Below, in pieces: positions 5,974 to 13,600 of a stretch of 16,099 nt of DNA (positions within the stretch are counted from its first letter, which is position 1; every line of letters starts with the position of its first letter). Below the pieces are notes generated by a model that saw only the letters and a list, made by a program, of their open reading frames with translations, was not told where the DNA came from and made no database searches. The stretch is taken from assembly GCA_015661645.1 (NCBI GenBank), contig DQVR01000107.1, positions 1 to 16,099 of the forward strand, in the 5' to 3' direction. The position numbers and the translations under genes were made by a program. This DNA comes from Pyrodictium delaneyi (lineage in GTDB: Archaea; Thermoproteota; Thermoprotei_A; Sulfolobales; Pyrodictiaceae).

Positions 5974-6014
5974 AACTCCCGCCCAGCCACATAAGCGTAG
6001 ACGGTAGAGAGGTA

Positions 6015-6689
6015 TTGATACACGGAGGCCTAGCGAACCCGGAAGATAGGATAACTGTAGCTCTCGAGAAGAGCCTCCATGGTACAACGACTGTAGGTAT
6101 ACGTCTGAAGGACTATGTAGTGCTTGCAGCAGATAGGAGGGCTACAGCAGGCTATTACGTGGCTCATAAGCATACACGTAAGATAATAAGAGTTACCGAC
6201 TATATGGCTATGACCACTGCGGGACTCGTGGCGGATGCACAGGTACTGGCAGAGTGGCTATCAAACCACGCACGCTACTATGCTATGATAGCTAGGAAGA
6301 AGCTCAGTGTACATGCAGCAGCGCAGTACTTGGCAACAATATTGCATTCCTCAAGGTTCTTCCCCTACATAGTTCAGCTGCTGCTCGGCGGGTACGATAC
6401 ACATCCCAGACTCTATAGTATTGACTGGTATGGTAGTGTGACAGAGGAAAAGTATGTAGCAACAGGCTCTGGCTCACCCACGGCTATAGGCGTCATAGAG
6501 GATGGTTACGATGAAAACATGGATGTGGAGCAGGCAGTAGATCTAGCACGACGAGCGGTGCTATCGGCTACAAGAAGAGACGCTTTCAGCGGTAACGGTA
6601 TAGATATTGTAGTAATAGGAAAAGGCGTATTTAAAGAATACCGGTACACAATAGCAGAGGCTTTACAGCTAGAGAAGCAAAAAGCATAA
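6015..6689 (+). CDS. psmB: Proteasome beta subunit, catalytic
   Basis: 224 aa from a TTG start, with GAGAGGT just upstream as a possible Shine-Dalgarno sequence. The propeptide is residues 1-23, ending His-Gly; cleavage before Thr24 exposes the N-terminal nucleophile of the 20S core (HG|TTTVGI). The catalytic set is complete: T24 (Thr1), D40 (Asp17 in AADRRAT) and K56 (Lys33). The GSGSP loop (153-157) and RRDAFSGNGID also match active beta subunits. With alpha and the non-catalytic beta encoded at 3271-3888 it would form the mixed beta rings of the crenarchaeal proteasome, which degrades unfolded proteins supplied by PAN/AMA/Cdc48-type ATPases. It is divergent from egsA. The next gene is 513 bp away, so it appears monocistronic. 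Confidence 0.96.
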   Translation: MIHGGLANPEDRITVALEKSLHGTTTVGIRLKDYVVLAADRRATAGYYVAHKHTRKIIRVTDYMAMTTAGLVADAQVLAEWLSNHARYYAMIARKKLSVHAAAQYLATILHSSRFFPYIVQLLLGGYDTHPRLYSIDWYGSVTEEKYVATGSGSPTAIGVIEDGYDENMDVEQAVDLARRAVLSATRRDAFSGNGIDIVVIGKGVFKEYRYTIAEALQLEKQKA

Positions 6690-6978
6690 AATAGTGGATC
6701 AATCCCAAAGAAGTATTCTTGGAGTAAGACATAATACCTGGAATGCTGGGCTCGAATACTACGGCGCTAGGCTCTCTTACACGAATAGTACCGTGTACCA
6801 TTTAGGCCCGGGCTCTCAAACCCCAGATCTTAGTTATGTGTTGGAACATAATGTTGATTGTCGTGCTGGGAGTCCATATAACTAGAAAACACACTATTCA
6901 TTCAAGCCAGTAATCTTGGTTACCCCATGCATATGCCCCAATAATTGGGCAAAGGTGATAAGGGTTACACCCGGCTAG

Positions 6979-7092
6979 CCTATCTGTGCACCCGGCTCAT
7001 AATGCTGTGAGATAGCCGTATTGATTTCCTGGAATTCTGCCAAGCTCTGGAGGTAGCCAAGTTATGACAGCTGCATTAGAGGTGCAGATAGG
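6979..7092 (+). ncRNA. Candidate structured RNA or leader upstream of aCPSF1
   Basis: The outer stem is 12 bp (CCTATCTG+CACC with GGTG+CAGATAGG, 2-nt TG bulge). It encloses a directly abutting 5-bp stem CGGCT/AGCCG (6993-6997 with 7014-7018) and a further 5-bp stem with one G-U near 7039-7060, a three-way-junction layout. Strand is assumed from the downstream gene. No C/D or H/ACA box pattern is evident. Speculative. Confidence 0.3.
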
Positions 7093-7103
7093 CCCTACGG
7101 TTG

Positions 7104-7163
7104 CCGTTCACGTTAACGTGGTAGTGCTGGCTAGGTGTCGTAGACATGGTAATATGTGAACGG
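7104..7163. repeat. 8-bp inverted repeat with a nested 12-bp palindrome
   Basis: CCGTTCAC (7104-7111) is perfectly complementary to GTGAACGG (7156-7163). The left arm overlaps CACGTTAACGTG (7109-7120), a perfect 12-bp palindrome typical in size of a protein-binding site. It lies 40-100 bp before the aCPSF1 start. Confidence 0.45.
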
Positions 7164-7202
7164 TGTTGCAATTTTCCATCATGGTCATCCATGTAGCTGT
7201 TC

Positions 7203-9230
7203 ATGATATTACTCATACGTCATGGCTTTGCTGTTGAGTCTAATGTATCAAGCATTATTGTGTATGAGAGGTGCAACAGGGAATTGTACAAGAGGAGTGA
7301 GGTAAAGAACATAGTACTGACCATAATGTCGCAACTTATGCCCAAAGATGTGCAGATATCGCGTATAGAGTTTGAAGGCCCAGAAATAGCTATATATATA
7401 AAGAATCCCAAGATACTTGCGGAGCATCCAGAGATAGCAAGAGATATTGCTAAGAAGCTAAAGAAGCGTATAGTGATACGCACCGACCCGTCTATACGTA
7501 AGAGTAAGAAAGAGACAGAAGAGATAATCAAACAACTCGTCCCAGCAGAAGCTGGGATAAAGGAGATAAAGTTCGATGATGTTCTAGGCGAAGTCATAGT
7601 AAAAGCACATAAAGTAGGCCTAGTTTATGGTAAGGGCCGCTCCATATACAACAAGATTCTTGCGGAAACAGGATGGCGGCTAAACGTGGTAAGGATACCA
7701 CCAGTAGACCAGCGCGACTTAGATACACTCAACAAGATAATAGACTATATGTTGTCGCAGAGTAGCTATCGATTAAACTTCCTAAGAAGAAGCGGTGAGC
7801 GTATACACCGTGGAGTGATATTCGAGAACCGGTATGTTAGGGTAACAGGCCTTGGAGGGTTTATGGAGGTTGGCCGTTCAGCAATACTAGTAGAGACGGG
7901 TGAAAGCCGCGTCCTGCTCGACGTCGGTATAAACCCAGGTGGGGACGGGTTCAGCCTCTATCCACGTCTTGACATAGAGCAACTAAAACCGGAGGAACTA
8001 GACGCAGTAGTAGTGACTCACGCTCATCTAGACCATATGGGACTCGTGCCATACCTCTTCAAGTATGGCTATCGAGGCCCGGTGTACGTGACAAAGCCTA
8101 CAAGAGACCTAATGGTGCTTCTTCAGCTAGACCTTCTGGACATAATGCAGCGTGGTAACCAGAAGCCGCCATACACTCAGCTCGAAGTAAAGAAGATGAT
8201 ACTACACACTATACCTCTTGAATATGGTGAAGTAACCGATATAGCACCGGATATTAAGCTCACGTTCTACAATGCTGGCCACATACTAGGCTCGGCAATG
8301 GCGCACCTGCATATAGGTGAAGGCTTGCACAACATAGTCTATACCGGCGACTTCAAGTTCGGTAGGACAAGGTTATTAGACAAAGCTAACACAGTATTCC
8401 CGCGCATAGAGACACTGATAATGGAGAGTACCTATGGTGATAGGGATCAGCCACGCAGGGATGTTGCCGAGCTAGAACTGATAAGTACGATAAGCCGTAC
8501 TATAGCGCGAAAGGGTAAGGTGCTCATACCCGTAATGGCCGTTGGTCGTGCGCAGGAGATACTACTAGTGCTCGTAGATGCGCTCAATCGGAAACTTCTC
8601 CCCAAGGAGACGAAAGTCTACATAGATGGTAGCATACGCGAGGTAACAGCTATACACCTTACTTACCCCGAGTTATTATCAGCGCAAGTGAGATCCCGTA
8701 TACTGCGTGACGAGAACCCCTTCGATCACGAGAACGTTATACGTGTAGAGGGTAAACAAATGCGCGAAGACATTGTCAAGTCAGATGAGCCCGCGGTTAT
8801 ACTGGCAACGGCTGGCATGTTAAACGGTGGCCCATCGGTAGAGTACCTACGCATGCTTGCAAACGATCCGAAGAACACGCTCGTGTTCGTGAGCTACCAG
8901 GCAAAGGGAACTTTGGGCAGAAGGATACTTGATGGTGAACGCGAGATAACAATGGTAGGTGATGACGGTAGACTAGAGCTAGTTAAGATAAACATGGAGG
9001 TAAAATCAATAGATGGGTTCTCAGGCCACTCTGACCGACGCCAGCTACTTGCGTTTCTAGCCAATATAAAGCCGAAGCCAAAGAACATAATACTAAACCA
9101 CGGTGAGCCCCAGGCGATACACTCTCTAGCCGAAGCGATAAGAAGGAAGAGTAAACACCTAGGCTTACCAGACGTGCGCGTATATACGCCATCAGTACTC
9201 GACTCGCTCCACGTGGCCGGGCATGCCTAA
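7203..9230 (+). CDS. aCPSF1/FttA: KH-domain, metallo-beta-lactamase, beta-CASP ribonuclease
   Basis: 675 aa from ATG 7203. This conserved archaeal CPSF73 homologue cleaves RNA 3' ends and acts with Spt4/5 as the general transcription termination factor. Two KH-type RNA-binding regions occupy roughly 35-195 (IEFEGPEIAIYIKNP and LVYGKGRSIYNKIL). The metallo-beta-lactamase zinc motif is HAHLDH (273-278), with H360 (AGHILGSA) and D383 (TGDFK) as further ligands. The beta-CASP region runs about 405-600, and GFSGHSD (605-611) and LNHGE (631-635) close the active site. Homologues usually begin near YERCNRELYK, so GTG at 7260 (656 aa) may be the true start. However, AATTTT about 30 nt before ATG 7203 would suit a leaderless message from there. 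The stop overlaps the stop of the convergent PUA gene by 4 nt. Confidence 0.96.
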   Translation: MILLIRHGFAVESNVSSIIVYERCNRELYKRSEVKNIVLTIMSQLMPKDVQISRIEFEGPEIAIYIKNPKILAEHPEIARDIAKKLKKRIVIRTDPSIRKSKKETEEIIKQLVPAEAGIKEIKFDDVLGEVIVKAHKVGLVYGKGRSIYNKILAETGWRLNVVRIPPVDQRDLDTLNKIIDYMLSQSSYRLNFLRRSGERIHRGVIFENRYVRVTGLGGFMEVGRSAILVETGESRVLLDVGINPGGDGFSLYPRLDIEQLKPEELDAVVVTHAHLDHMGLVPYLFKYGYRGPVYVTKPTRDLMVLLQLDLLDIMQRGNQKPPYTQLEVKKMILHTIPLEYGEVTDIAPDIKLTFYNAGHILGSAMAHLHIGEGLHNIVYTGDFKFGRTRLLDKANTVFPRIETLIMESTYGDRDQPRRDVAELELISTISRTIARKGKVLIPVMAVGRAQEILLVLVDALNRKLLPKETKVYIDGSIREVTAIHLTYPELLSAQVRSRILRDENPFDHENVIRVEGKQMREDIVKSDEPAVILATAGMLNGGPSVEYLRMLANDPKNTLVFVSYQAKGTLGRRILDGEREITMVGDDGRLELVKINMEVKSIDGFSGHSDRRQLLAFLANIKPKPKNIILNHGEPQAIHSLAEAIRRKSKHLGLPDVRVYTPSVLDSLHVAGHA

Positions 9231-9712
9231 AGCGTCTCAGCAAACTTCCAGAAGCGGTCTCCTAGGTTATGTAGCTTCTTTGTAACCCTCCCCTTCTCCA
9301 TAATGGCTATTTCTTGGCTGCTGTAGAAGGACTGGTGTACGGCTAGCGGTAACTGTCTGGAGGGCTCAGTTATGACGACTATAGAGTTTTCTTTGAACTC
9401 TGTAGGTATCTCTTGTATGCCTGGTCTCATCAAGTCCGCTCCACGGGATATAGGTCTAACAGCTCCCTGGTCTACCACGATGTATGGCAGCCATTCCCTA
9501 TAGCCGTGGCGTAGCAACAGTTTAAGGTGTGGAATCAACATGCCGTCTAGATCTATAAACGCGGGAATACTATCGACTATGTATAGCTTAATATCGTCTT
9601 CGACAGCAATTTCGACGTTACCAATAGACGACGCGTCGAAGCGGGGATACAGTTCCGTCAGCCGCTTCACTAGCTGCTTCTTATCCTTCTTGGAGAGTAC
9701 CCATCTACGCAC
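9227..9712 (-). CDS. PUA-domain RNA-binding protein, MCT-1/Tma20-like
   Basis: 161 aa from a GTG start at 9712. The N-terminal half (about 1-75) matches the DUF1947/pre-PUA module of archaeal MCT-1 homologues. The C-terminal half (about 76-155) is a PUA domain: IVVDQGAVRPISRGADLMRPGI, SRQLPLAVHQSFYSSQEI and KGRVTKKLHNLGDRFW, the last aligning with the end of human MCT-1. Eukaryotic relatives (MCTS1/Tma20 with DENR/Tma22, and eIF2D) recycle 40S subunits and handle tRNA on them; an equivalent ribosome-linked role here is inference. A CTTTTAG box 24 nt upstream suggests a leaderless message. It is divergent from the LSm-L37e pair and convergent with aCPSF1. Confidence 0.85.
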   Translation of the reverse strand: MRRWVLSKKDKKQLVKRLTELYPRFDASSIGNVEIAVEDDIKLYIVDSIPAFIDLDGMLIPHLKLLLRHGYREWLPYIVVDQGAVRPISRGADLMRPGIQEIPTEFKENSIVVITEPSRQLPLAVHQSFYSSQEIAIMEKGRVTKKLHNLGDRFWKFAETL

Positions 9713-9732
9713 TGCTTAGCCACCATCCACGG

Positions 9733-9739
9733 CTAAAAG
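9733..9739 (-). promoter_or_regulatory. Probable TATA box of the PUA-protein gene
   Basis: On the minus strand CTTTTAG is centred about 24 nt from the GTG start, the distance expected when transcription begins at the start codon. No Shine-Dalgarno sequence is visible, which agrees with a leaderless mRNA. Confidence 0.5.
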
Positions 9740-9756
9740 GGTAGGGAGGGAATTCC

Positions 9757-9764
9757 CTATAAAG
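9757..9764 (+). promoter_or_regulatory. Probable TATA box of the LSm-L37e unit
   Basis: CTATAAAG lies 39-46 nt before the LSm ATG. A start near 9787 would leave a leader of about 16 nt that still includes GGGGTG (9787-9792), an upstream Shine-Dalgarno-like element. Confidence 0.55.
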
Positions 9765-9802
9765 CCCCCTGAGTTTGCCCCTGCCTGGGGTGCAGCAGCG
9801 GG

Positions 9803-10030
9803 ATGGCCGAGACGACGCACCGTGTTCTCGGAGACAACATAGGTAGCATAGTCTTAGTAAAGCTTAAGGGTGCAAACGAGGTAAGAGGTAAGCTCAAGAG
9901 CTACGACCAGCACTTGAACCTCGTGCTAGAAGACGCTGAGGAAGTATACGAGGATGGCCGCACGAGAAAGCTAGGAACGATAGTAATACGTGGCGACACA
10001 GTGCTCCTTATATCACCGGCCCAGTTCTAA
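9803..10030 (+). CDS. Archaeal Sm-like protein (LSm/SmAP)
   Basis: 75 aa, a minimal Sm fold. The Sm1 motif covers VRGKLKSYDQHLNLVLEDAEEV (about 27-48) and the Sm2 motif is IVIRGDTVLLIS (about 60-71) with the typical IRGD turn. Such proteins form heptameric rings that bind U-rich RNA and take part in RNA processing or protection, including tRNA-related RNAs. It is followed 53 bp later by the L37e gene, a pair conserved in many archaea, so the two are probably co-transcribed. The ATG is supported by the TATA box 39-46 nt upstream and GGGGTG in the short leader. Confidence 0.95.
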   Translation: MAETTHRVLGDNIGSIVLVKLKGANEVRGKLKSYDQHLNLVLEDAEEVYEDGRTRKLGTIVIRGDTVLLISPAQF

Positions 10031-10070
10031 GGTGCCTAGATGCTTGCGAGACATCATATCCCAGTAGTAT

Positions 10071-10077
10071 GGAGGTG
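10071..10077 (+). promoter_or_regulatory. Strong Shine-Dalgarno sequence of rpl37e
   Basis: GGAGGTG, fully complementary to the crenarchaeal anti-SD, sits 6 nt before ATG 10084. It fixes the start and marks an internal cistron of the LSm-L37e unit. Confidence 0.85.
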
Positions 10078-10083
10078 TAGGTC

Positions 10084-10272
10084 ATGAGCAAGGGTACCCC
10101 CTCTTTCGGTAAAATGAGCAAGAACTATACACACATACGATGTCCACGTTGCGGGCGCCACTCTTACCACGCAGCCAAGGGATACTGTGCGGCATGTGGC
10201 TACGGGAGAAGTAAGAGGCTACGCCGCTACTCGTGGATGAACAAGAAAGTGAATAGAGTCCGCCTCCGTTAA
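10084..10272 (+). CDS. rpl37e: Ribosomal protein L37e (eL37)
   Basis: 62 aa, full length for archaeal L37e. A zinc-binding protein of the large ribosomal subunit that is buried in rRNA. Ligands are C20, C23, C35 and C38 (CPRCGRHSYHAAKGYCAACG). The N-terminus MSKGTPSFGKMSK and the basic tail RRYSWMNKKVNRVRLR are typical of the family. It lies directly downstream of LSm and just upstream of the RNA polymerase cluster, with 82 bp before rpoH that contain no recognisable gene or clear TATA box. Confidence 0.97.
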   Translation: MSKGTPSFGKMSKNYTHIRCPRCGRHSYHAAKGYCAACGYGRSKRLRRYSWMNKKVNRVRLR

Positions 10273-10342
10273 CCATCCAAGCACATAGGCAATAGATATC
10301 AGAGATACGTGTTACCCGCTGAGTATTTCTAGTCCCTAGTAC

Positions 10343-10349
10343 GGGGTGG
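10343..10349 (+). promoter_or_regulatory. Shine-Dalgarno sequence deciding the rpoH start
   Basis: GGGGTGG ends 5 nt before ATG 10355. The in-frame GTG at 10346 lies inside this element and so cannot be the start. The same heptamer precedes rpoB at 10693-10699. Confidence 0.7.
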
Positions 10350-10354
10350 CGGTT

Positions 10355-10606
10355 ATGGCGCGGCAGAAGAAGAAATTCAACATACTTGAACATGAGCTCG
10401 TCCCTCGGCACGAGGTTGTGCCTCCCCACGAGGCGGCTCGTATACTACGTGAACTTGGTATAAGACCCGAACAGTTGCCCTGGCTACGTGTAACCGACCC
10501 CGTAGCCAGGGCTATAGGGGCTAAGCCCGGCGATATTGTAAGGATTTATAGGAAAAGCCCCACCTCTGGCGAGGTAGTAGTCTACCGCTATGTTGTTGGC
10601 TACTAA
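10355..10606 (+). CDS. rpoH: DNA-directed RNA polymerase subunit H (Rpo5)
   Basis: 83 aa from ATG 10355; an upstream GTG at 10346 would add only three residues and overlaps the Shine-Dalgarno sequence. This is the archaeal counterpart of the C-terminal domain of eukaryotic RPB5, part of the polymerase lower jaw. Family features: FNILEHELVPRHEVV, then DPVARAIGAKPGDIVRIYRKSPTSGE, and a terminal VVYRYVVGY. It heads the conserved rpoH-rpoB-rpoA1 cluster, with 93 bp to rpoB. Confidence 0.97.
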   Translation: MARQKKKFNILEHELVPRHEVVPPHEAARILRELGIRPEQLPWLRVTDPVARAIGAKPGDIVRIYRKSPTSGEVVVYRYVVGY

Positions 10607-10692
10607 GGCGGTGACGCGTAATATGCTGACTTGTATCTATCGTGTTTGTCCTTACCTAGGGTCTCTGCTCAACCTGTTCCATAACGCTGAAA

Positions 10693-10699
10693 GGGGTGG
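10693..10699 (+). promoter_or_regulatory. Shine-Dalgarno-like element at the rpoB start
   Basis: GGGGTGG directly abuts the TTG at 10700, leaving no spacer. A CTG at 10706 would have a 6-nt spacer, but CTG starts are rare. An in-frame TGA at 10688-10690 excludes any start further upstream. Confidence 0.5.
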
Positions 10700-13600
10700 T
10701 TGATACTGGCTCAGGCAACATTTCCCACGGTAGAAGATAGATGGCTCGTAATGAAGGCGTTCATTGACGAGTTTGGGCTTGTCAAGCAGCACATAGACTC
10801 ATACGATAGGTTCGTTGAGAAAGAGTTGAAAGAGATAGTGAGAGAATTTGGAGTAATATCGACGCCTAGGCGTGAGTATGAGGTGCGCATAGTAGACGTA
10901 GAGCTAGGCGAGCCAATGGTCATGGAGAGCGACGGGAGCGAGCACCCAGTAACACCCATGGAGTGCCGGATTCGCGACCTAACGTATGCAGCGCCAATAA
11001 AAGCTAAGGTGGTAATAGTCGAGAACGGCATAGAGCGTGAACCGGAGGACATAATTCTCGGTTTCCTCCCGGTGATGCTGCGCTCCAAGGCCGATCCGCT
11101 AGCAAGGTGCTTCTACGAAGGTGGTCCAAGGGAGGAGTGTGAACGTATATTAATAGAAGCTGGGGAGGACCCCCGCGATCCTGGAGGCTACTTCATTATC
11201 AACGGCTCTGAACGTGTAGTAGTCATCCAGGAGGACCAGGCCCTCAACCGGATACTCGTAGGCAAGGCTAGAGCAGGTACTGGCAGCGCGGTGTACACAG
11301 CCAAGGTAATATCCTCGCATGCCGGCGTGCGCTATCAGCTTATCCTCGACATGCACAAGGATGGTACGCTGCACGTCTCAATGAGCCGTGCACTCAGCAA
11401 GATACCTTTCATAATTCTCATGCGTGCCCTAGGCCTTGAGAGCGACCGTGACATAGTCCTAGCAATAAGCCCTGACCCCCAGATACAGCAGATGCTCATA
11501 CCTTCCCTAGAGCAAGCACGTGCGATAAACACTGTAGAAGATGCACTAGACTTCATAGGTAGTAGGTTCCGCGAGGGTATCGGTAAGCCGCGCGAGCAGC
11601 GTATACGTGTAGCCGAGAGGGTCCTCGACTACATACTGCTACCTCATATAGGTACGAAGCCGGAGACCCGTCGGCAGAAGGCGCTCTTCCTCGGCCAGAT
11701 GGCCGCAAAGCTACTCGAGTACGTGCTTGGACGCCGTGGTGAGGACGACAAGGACCATTATGCTAACAAGCGTGTACTACTAGCAGGCGATCTCATCGCT
11801 ATGGTGTTCCGTATTGCTATGAGGGCTCTGGCCTACGATGTGAGACAGCAGCTGGAGAAGCTACGTGCCCGTGGCAGGCATGTGAGCGTCCGCATGGTGA
11901 TCCGCTCTGACATAATAACTAACCGCCTCCGCGAGGCGCTCGCGACGGGTAACTGGCCTGGCCAGCGCACAGGCGTAAGCCAGATACTAGACCGTACAAA
12001 CTGGCTATCAATGTTGAGCCACCTTCGCCGCGTGGTCTCGCAGCTGAGTCGTAGCCAGCCACACTTTGAGGCACGTGATGTCCATGGCACGCAGTGGGGT
12101 AAGATTTGTCCATTTGAGACTCCTGAAGGCCCCAATTGTGGTCTCGTCAAGAACCTCTCGCTGATGTCTTATGTGTCTCCCGGTGTAAGCGAGGAAGAGG
12201 TAGAGAAAATACTCAACGATATGGGTGTGCGCGACGCGGTAGAGATATTCGATGAAGTGCGCAAGGTAGGATACTACCCGCCAGAGCTGCAACAGTGGAG
12301 TAAAGTGTTTCTCAACGGCAAGCTCATCGGCTACCACCCAGACGGCGAGACACTAGCCCAGGAGATACGTAAGCTAAGACGCAGTGGTAAGATATCTCCA
12401 GATGTTAACGTCTCCGTATACAAGACCGAGCACATCAACGAGGTATACATAAACACAGACCAGGGCCGCATACTACGCCCAGTCTTTGTAGTCGAAAATG
12501 GAAAGCTAGTATACAGCCCAGAGCATGCCGAAAAGCTGCGCAGAGGCGAGTGGAAGTTCACGGATCTCCTACGCAACGGTATAGTAGAGCTACTGGATGC
12601 CGAGGAGGAAGAGAACAGCTACATAGCGCTCAACCCAGAGGATATAACACCAGAGCACACCCACATGGAGATATGGCCTGCAGCAATAATGGGTGTAACA
12701 GCGAGCACTATACCCTATGCCGAGCACAACCAGTCGCCACGTAACACCTACCAGGCGGCAATGGCCAAGCAGGCACTAGGCCTCTACGCCGCTAACTACC
12801 AGATACGTGTAGACACTCGCGCCCACTTGCTACACTACCCCGAGAAGCCGCTAGTGCAGACACGTACGCTGGACGTGATAGGCTTCAACGACCGTCCAGC
12901 TGGGCAGAACATGGTAGTAGCAGTAATGTCGTTCACTGGCTACAACATCGAGGACGCTATAATCATGAACAAGTCGTCAATAGAGCGTGGCCTTGCACGC
13001 TCTACCTTCTTCCGCCTCTACGCCACGGAAGAGCGCCGCTACGCTGGCGGCCTCAGCGACAAGATAGAGAAACCTGAAGCCAACGTAGAGGGCTCTAAGC
13101 CGCCAGAGATGTACCGTAAGCTTGACGCAGATGGCATTATAAGCCCAGAGGTAGAAGTGTCTGGCGGCGAGGTGTTGATAGGTAAAACCAGCCCGCCAAG
13201 ATTCATGGAGGAGTACCGCGAGTTCGGTACAGTGTCTGTCAGACGCCGTGACACATCAGTGACAATGAGGCACGGTGAAAAGGGCTTTGTGGACACAGTG
13301 ATACTAACAGAGAACATAGAGGGCTTCAAGCTCATCAAGGTGCGTGTCCGTGACCAGCGTATACCAGAGCTAGGCGACAAGTTCGCGTCGCGCCACGGCC
13401 AGAAGGGCGTAATAGGTATGCTAATTCCACAGTACGACATGCCGTTCACCGAGGACGGTATATCACCTGACCTTATAATCAACCCGCACGCATTCCCGTC
13501 GCGAATGACCTTGGGCCAGCTCTTCGAGGCTATAGCGGGTAAGTACGCGGCGGTGCACGGGCGCTTAGTCGACGGTACACCGTTCGCTAAGGAGCCTGTC

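Larger units (their letters stand above)
6690..7202. other. 513-bp stretch without a convincing gene; inverted-repeat-rich second half
   Basis: The first part (6690-6930) shows only a 63-codon GTG frame at 6694-6885 with no recognisable features. The second part has several nested or adjacent inverted repeats: CCCAA/TTGGG (6937-6949), a 12-bp stem with a TG bulge (6979-6992 with 7081-7092), CGGCT/AGCCG directly inside it (6993-7018), CTGCC/GGTAG (about 7039-7060) and CCGTTCAC/GTGAACGG (7104-7111 with 7156-7163). AATTTT at 7170-7175 could be the TATA box of the next gene. G+C is near 50%, not raised as expected for a stable RNA in a hyperthermophile. I cannot name an RNA family. Confidence 0.5.

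Noticed and set aside
6694..6885. 63-codon GTG frame right after the catalytic proteasome gene
   Set aside because: No recognisable motif, no Shine-Dalgarno sequence and no family resemblance; an open frame of this length is expected by chance.
6950..7000. C/D-box or H/ACA guide RNA in the 513-bp gap
   Set aside because: A TGATAA is present, but no paired C, D' and D boxes or ACA tail at suitable spacing were found on either strand.
7203..7245. RHG motif (LLIRHGFAVESN) resembling the start of a histidine phosphatase
   Set aside because: The rest of the protein is plainly aCPSF1, and the motif lies in a doubtful N-terminal extension; no other phosphatase feature follows.
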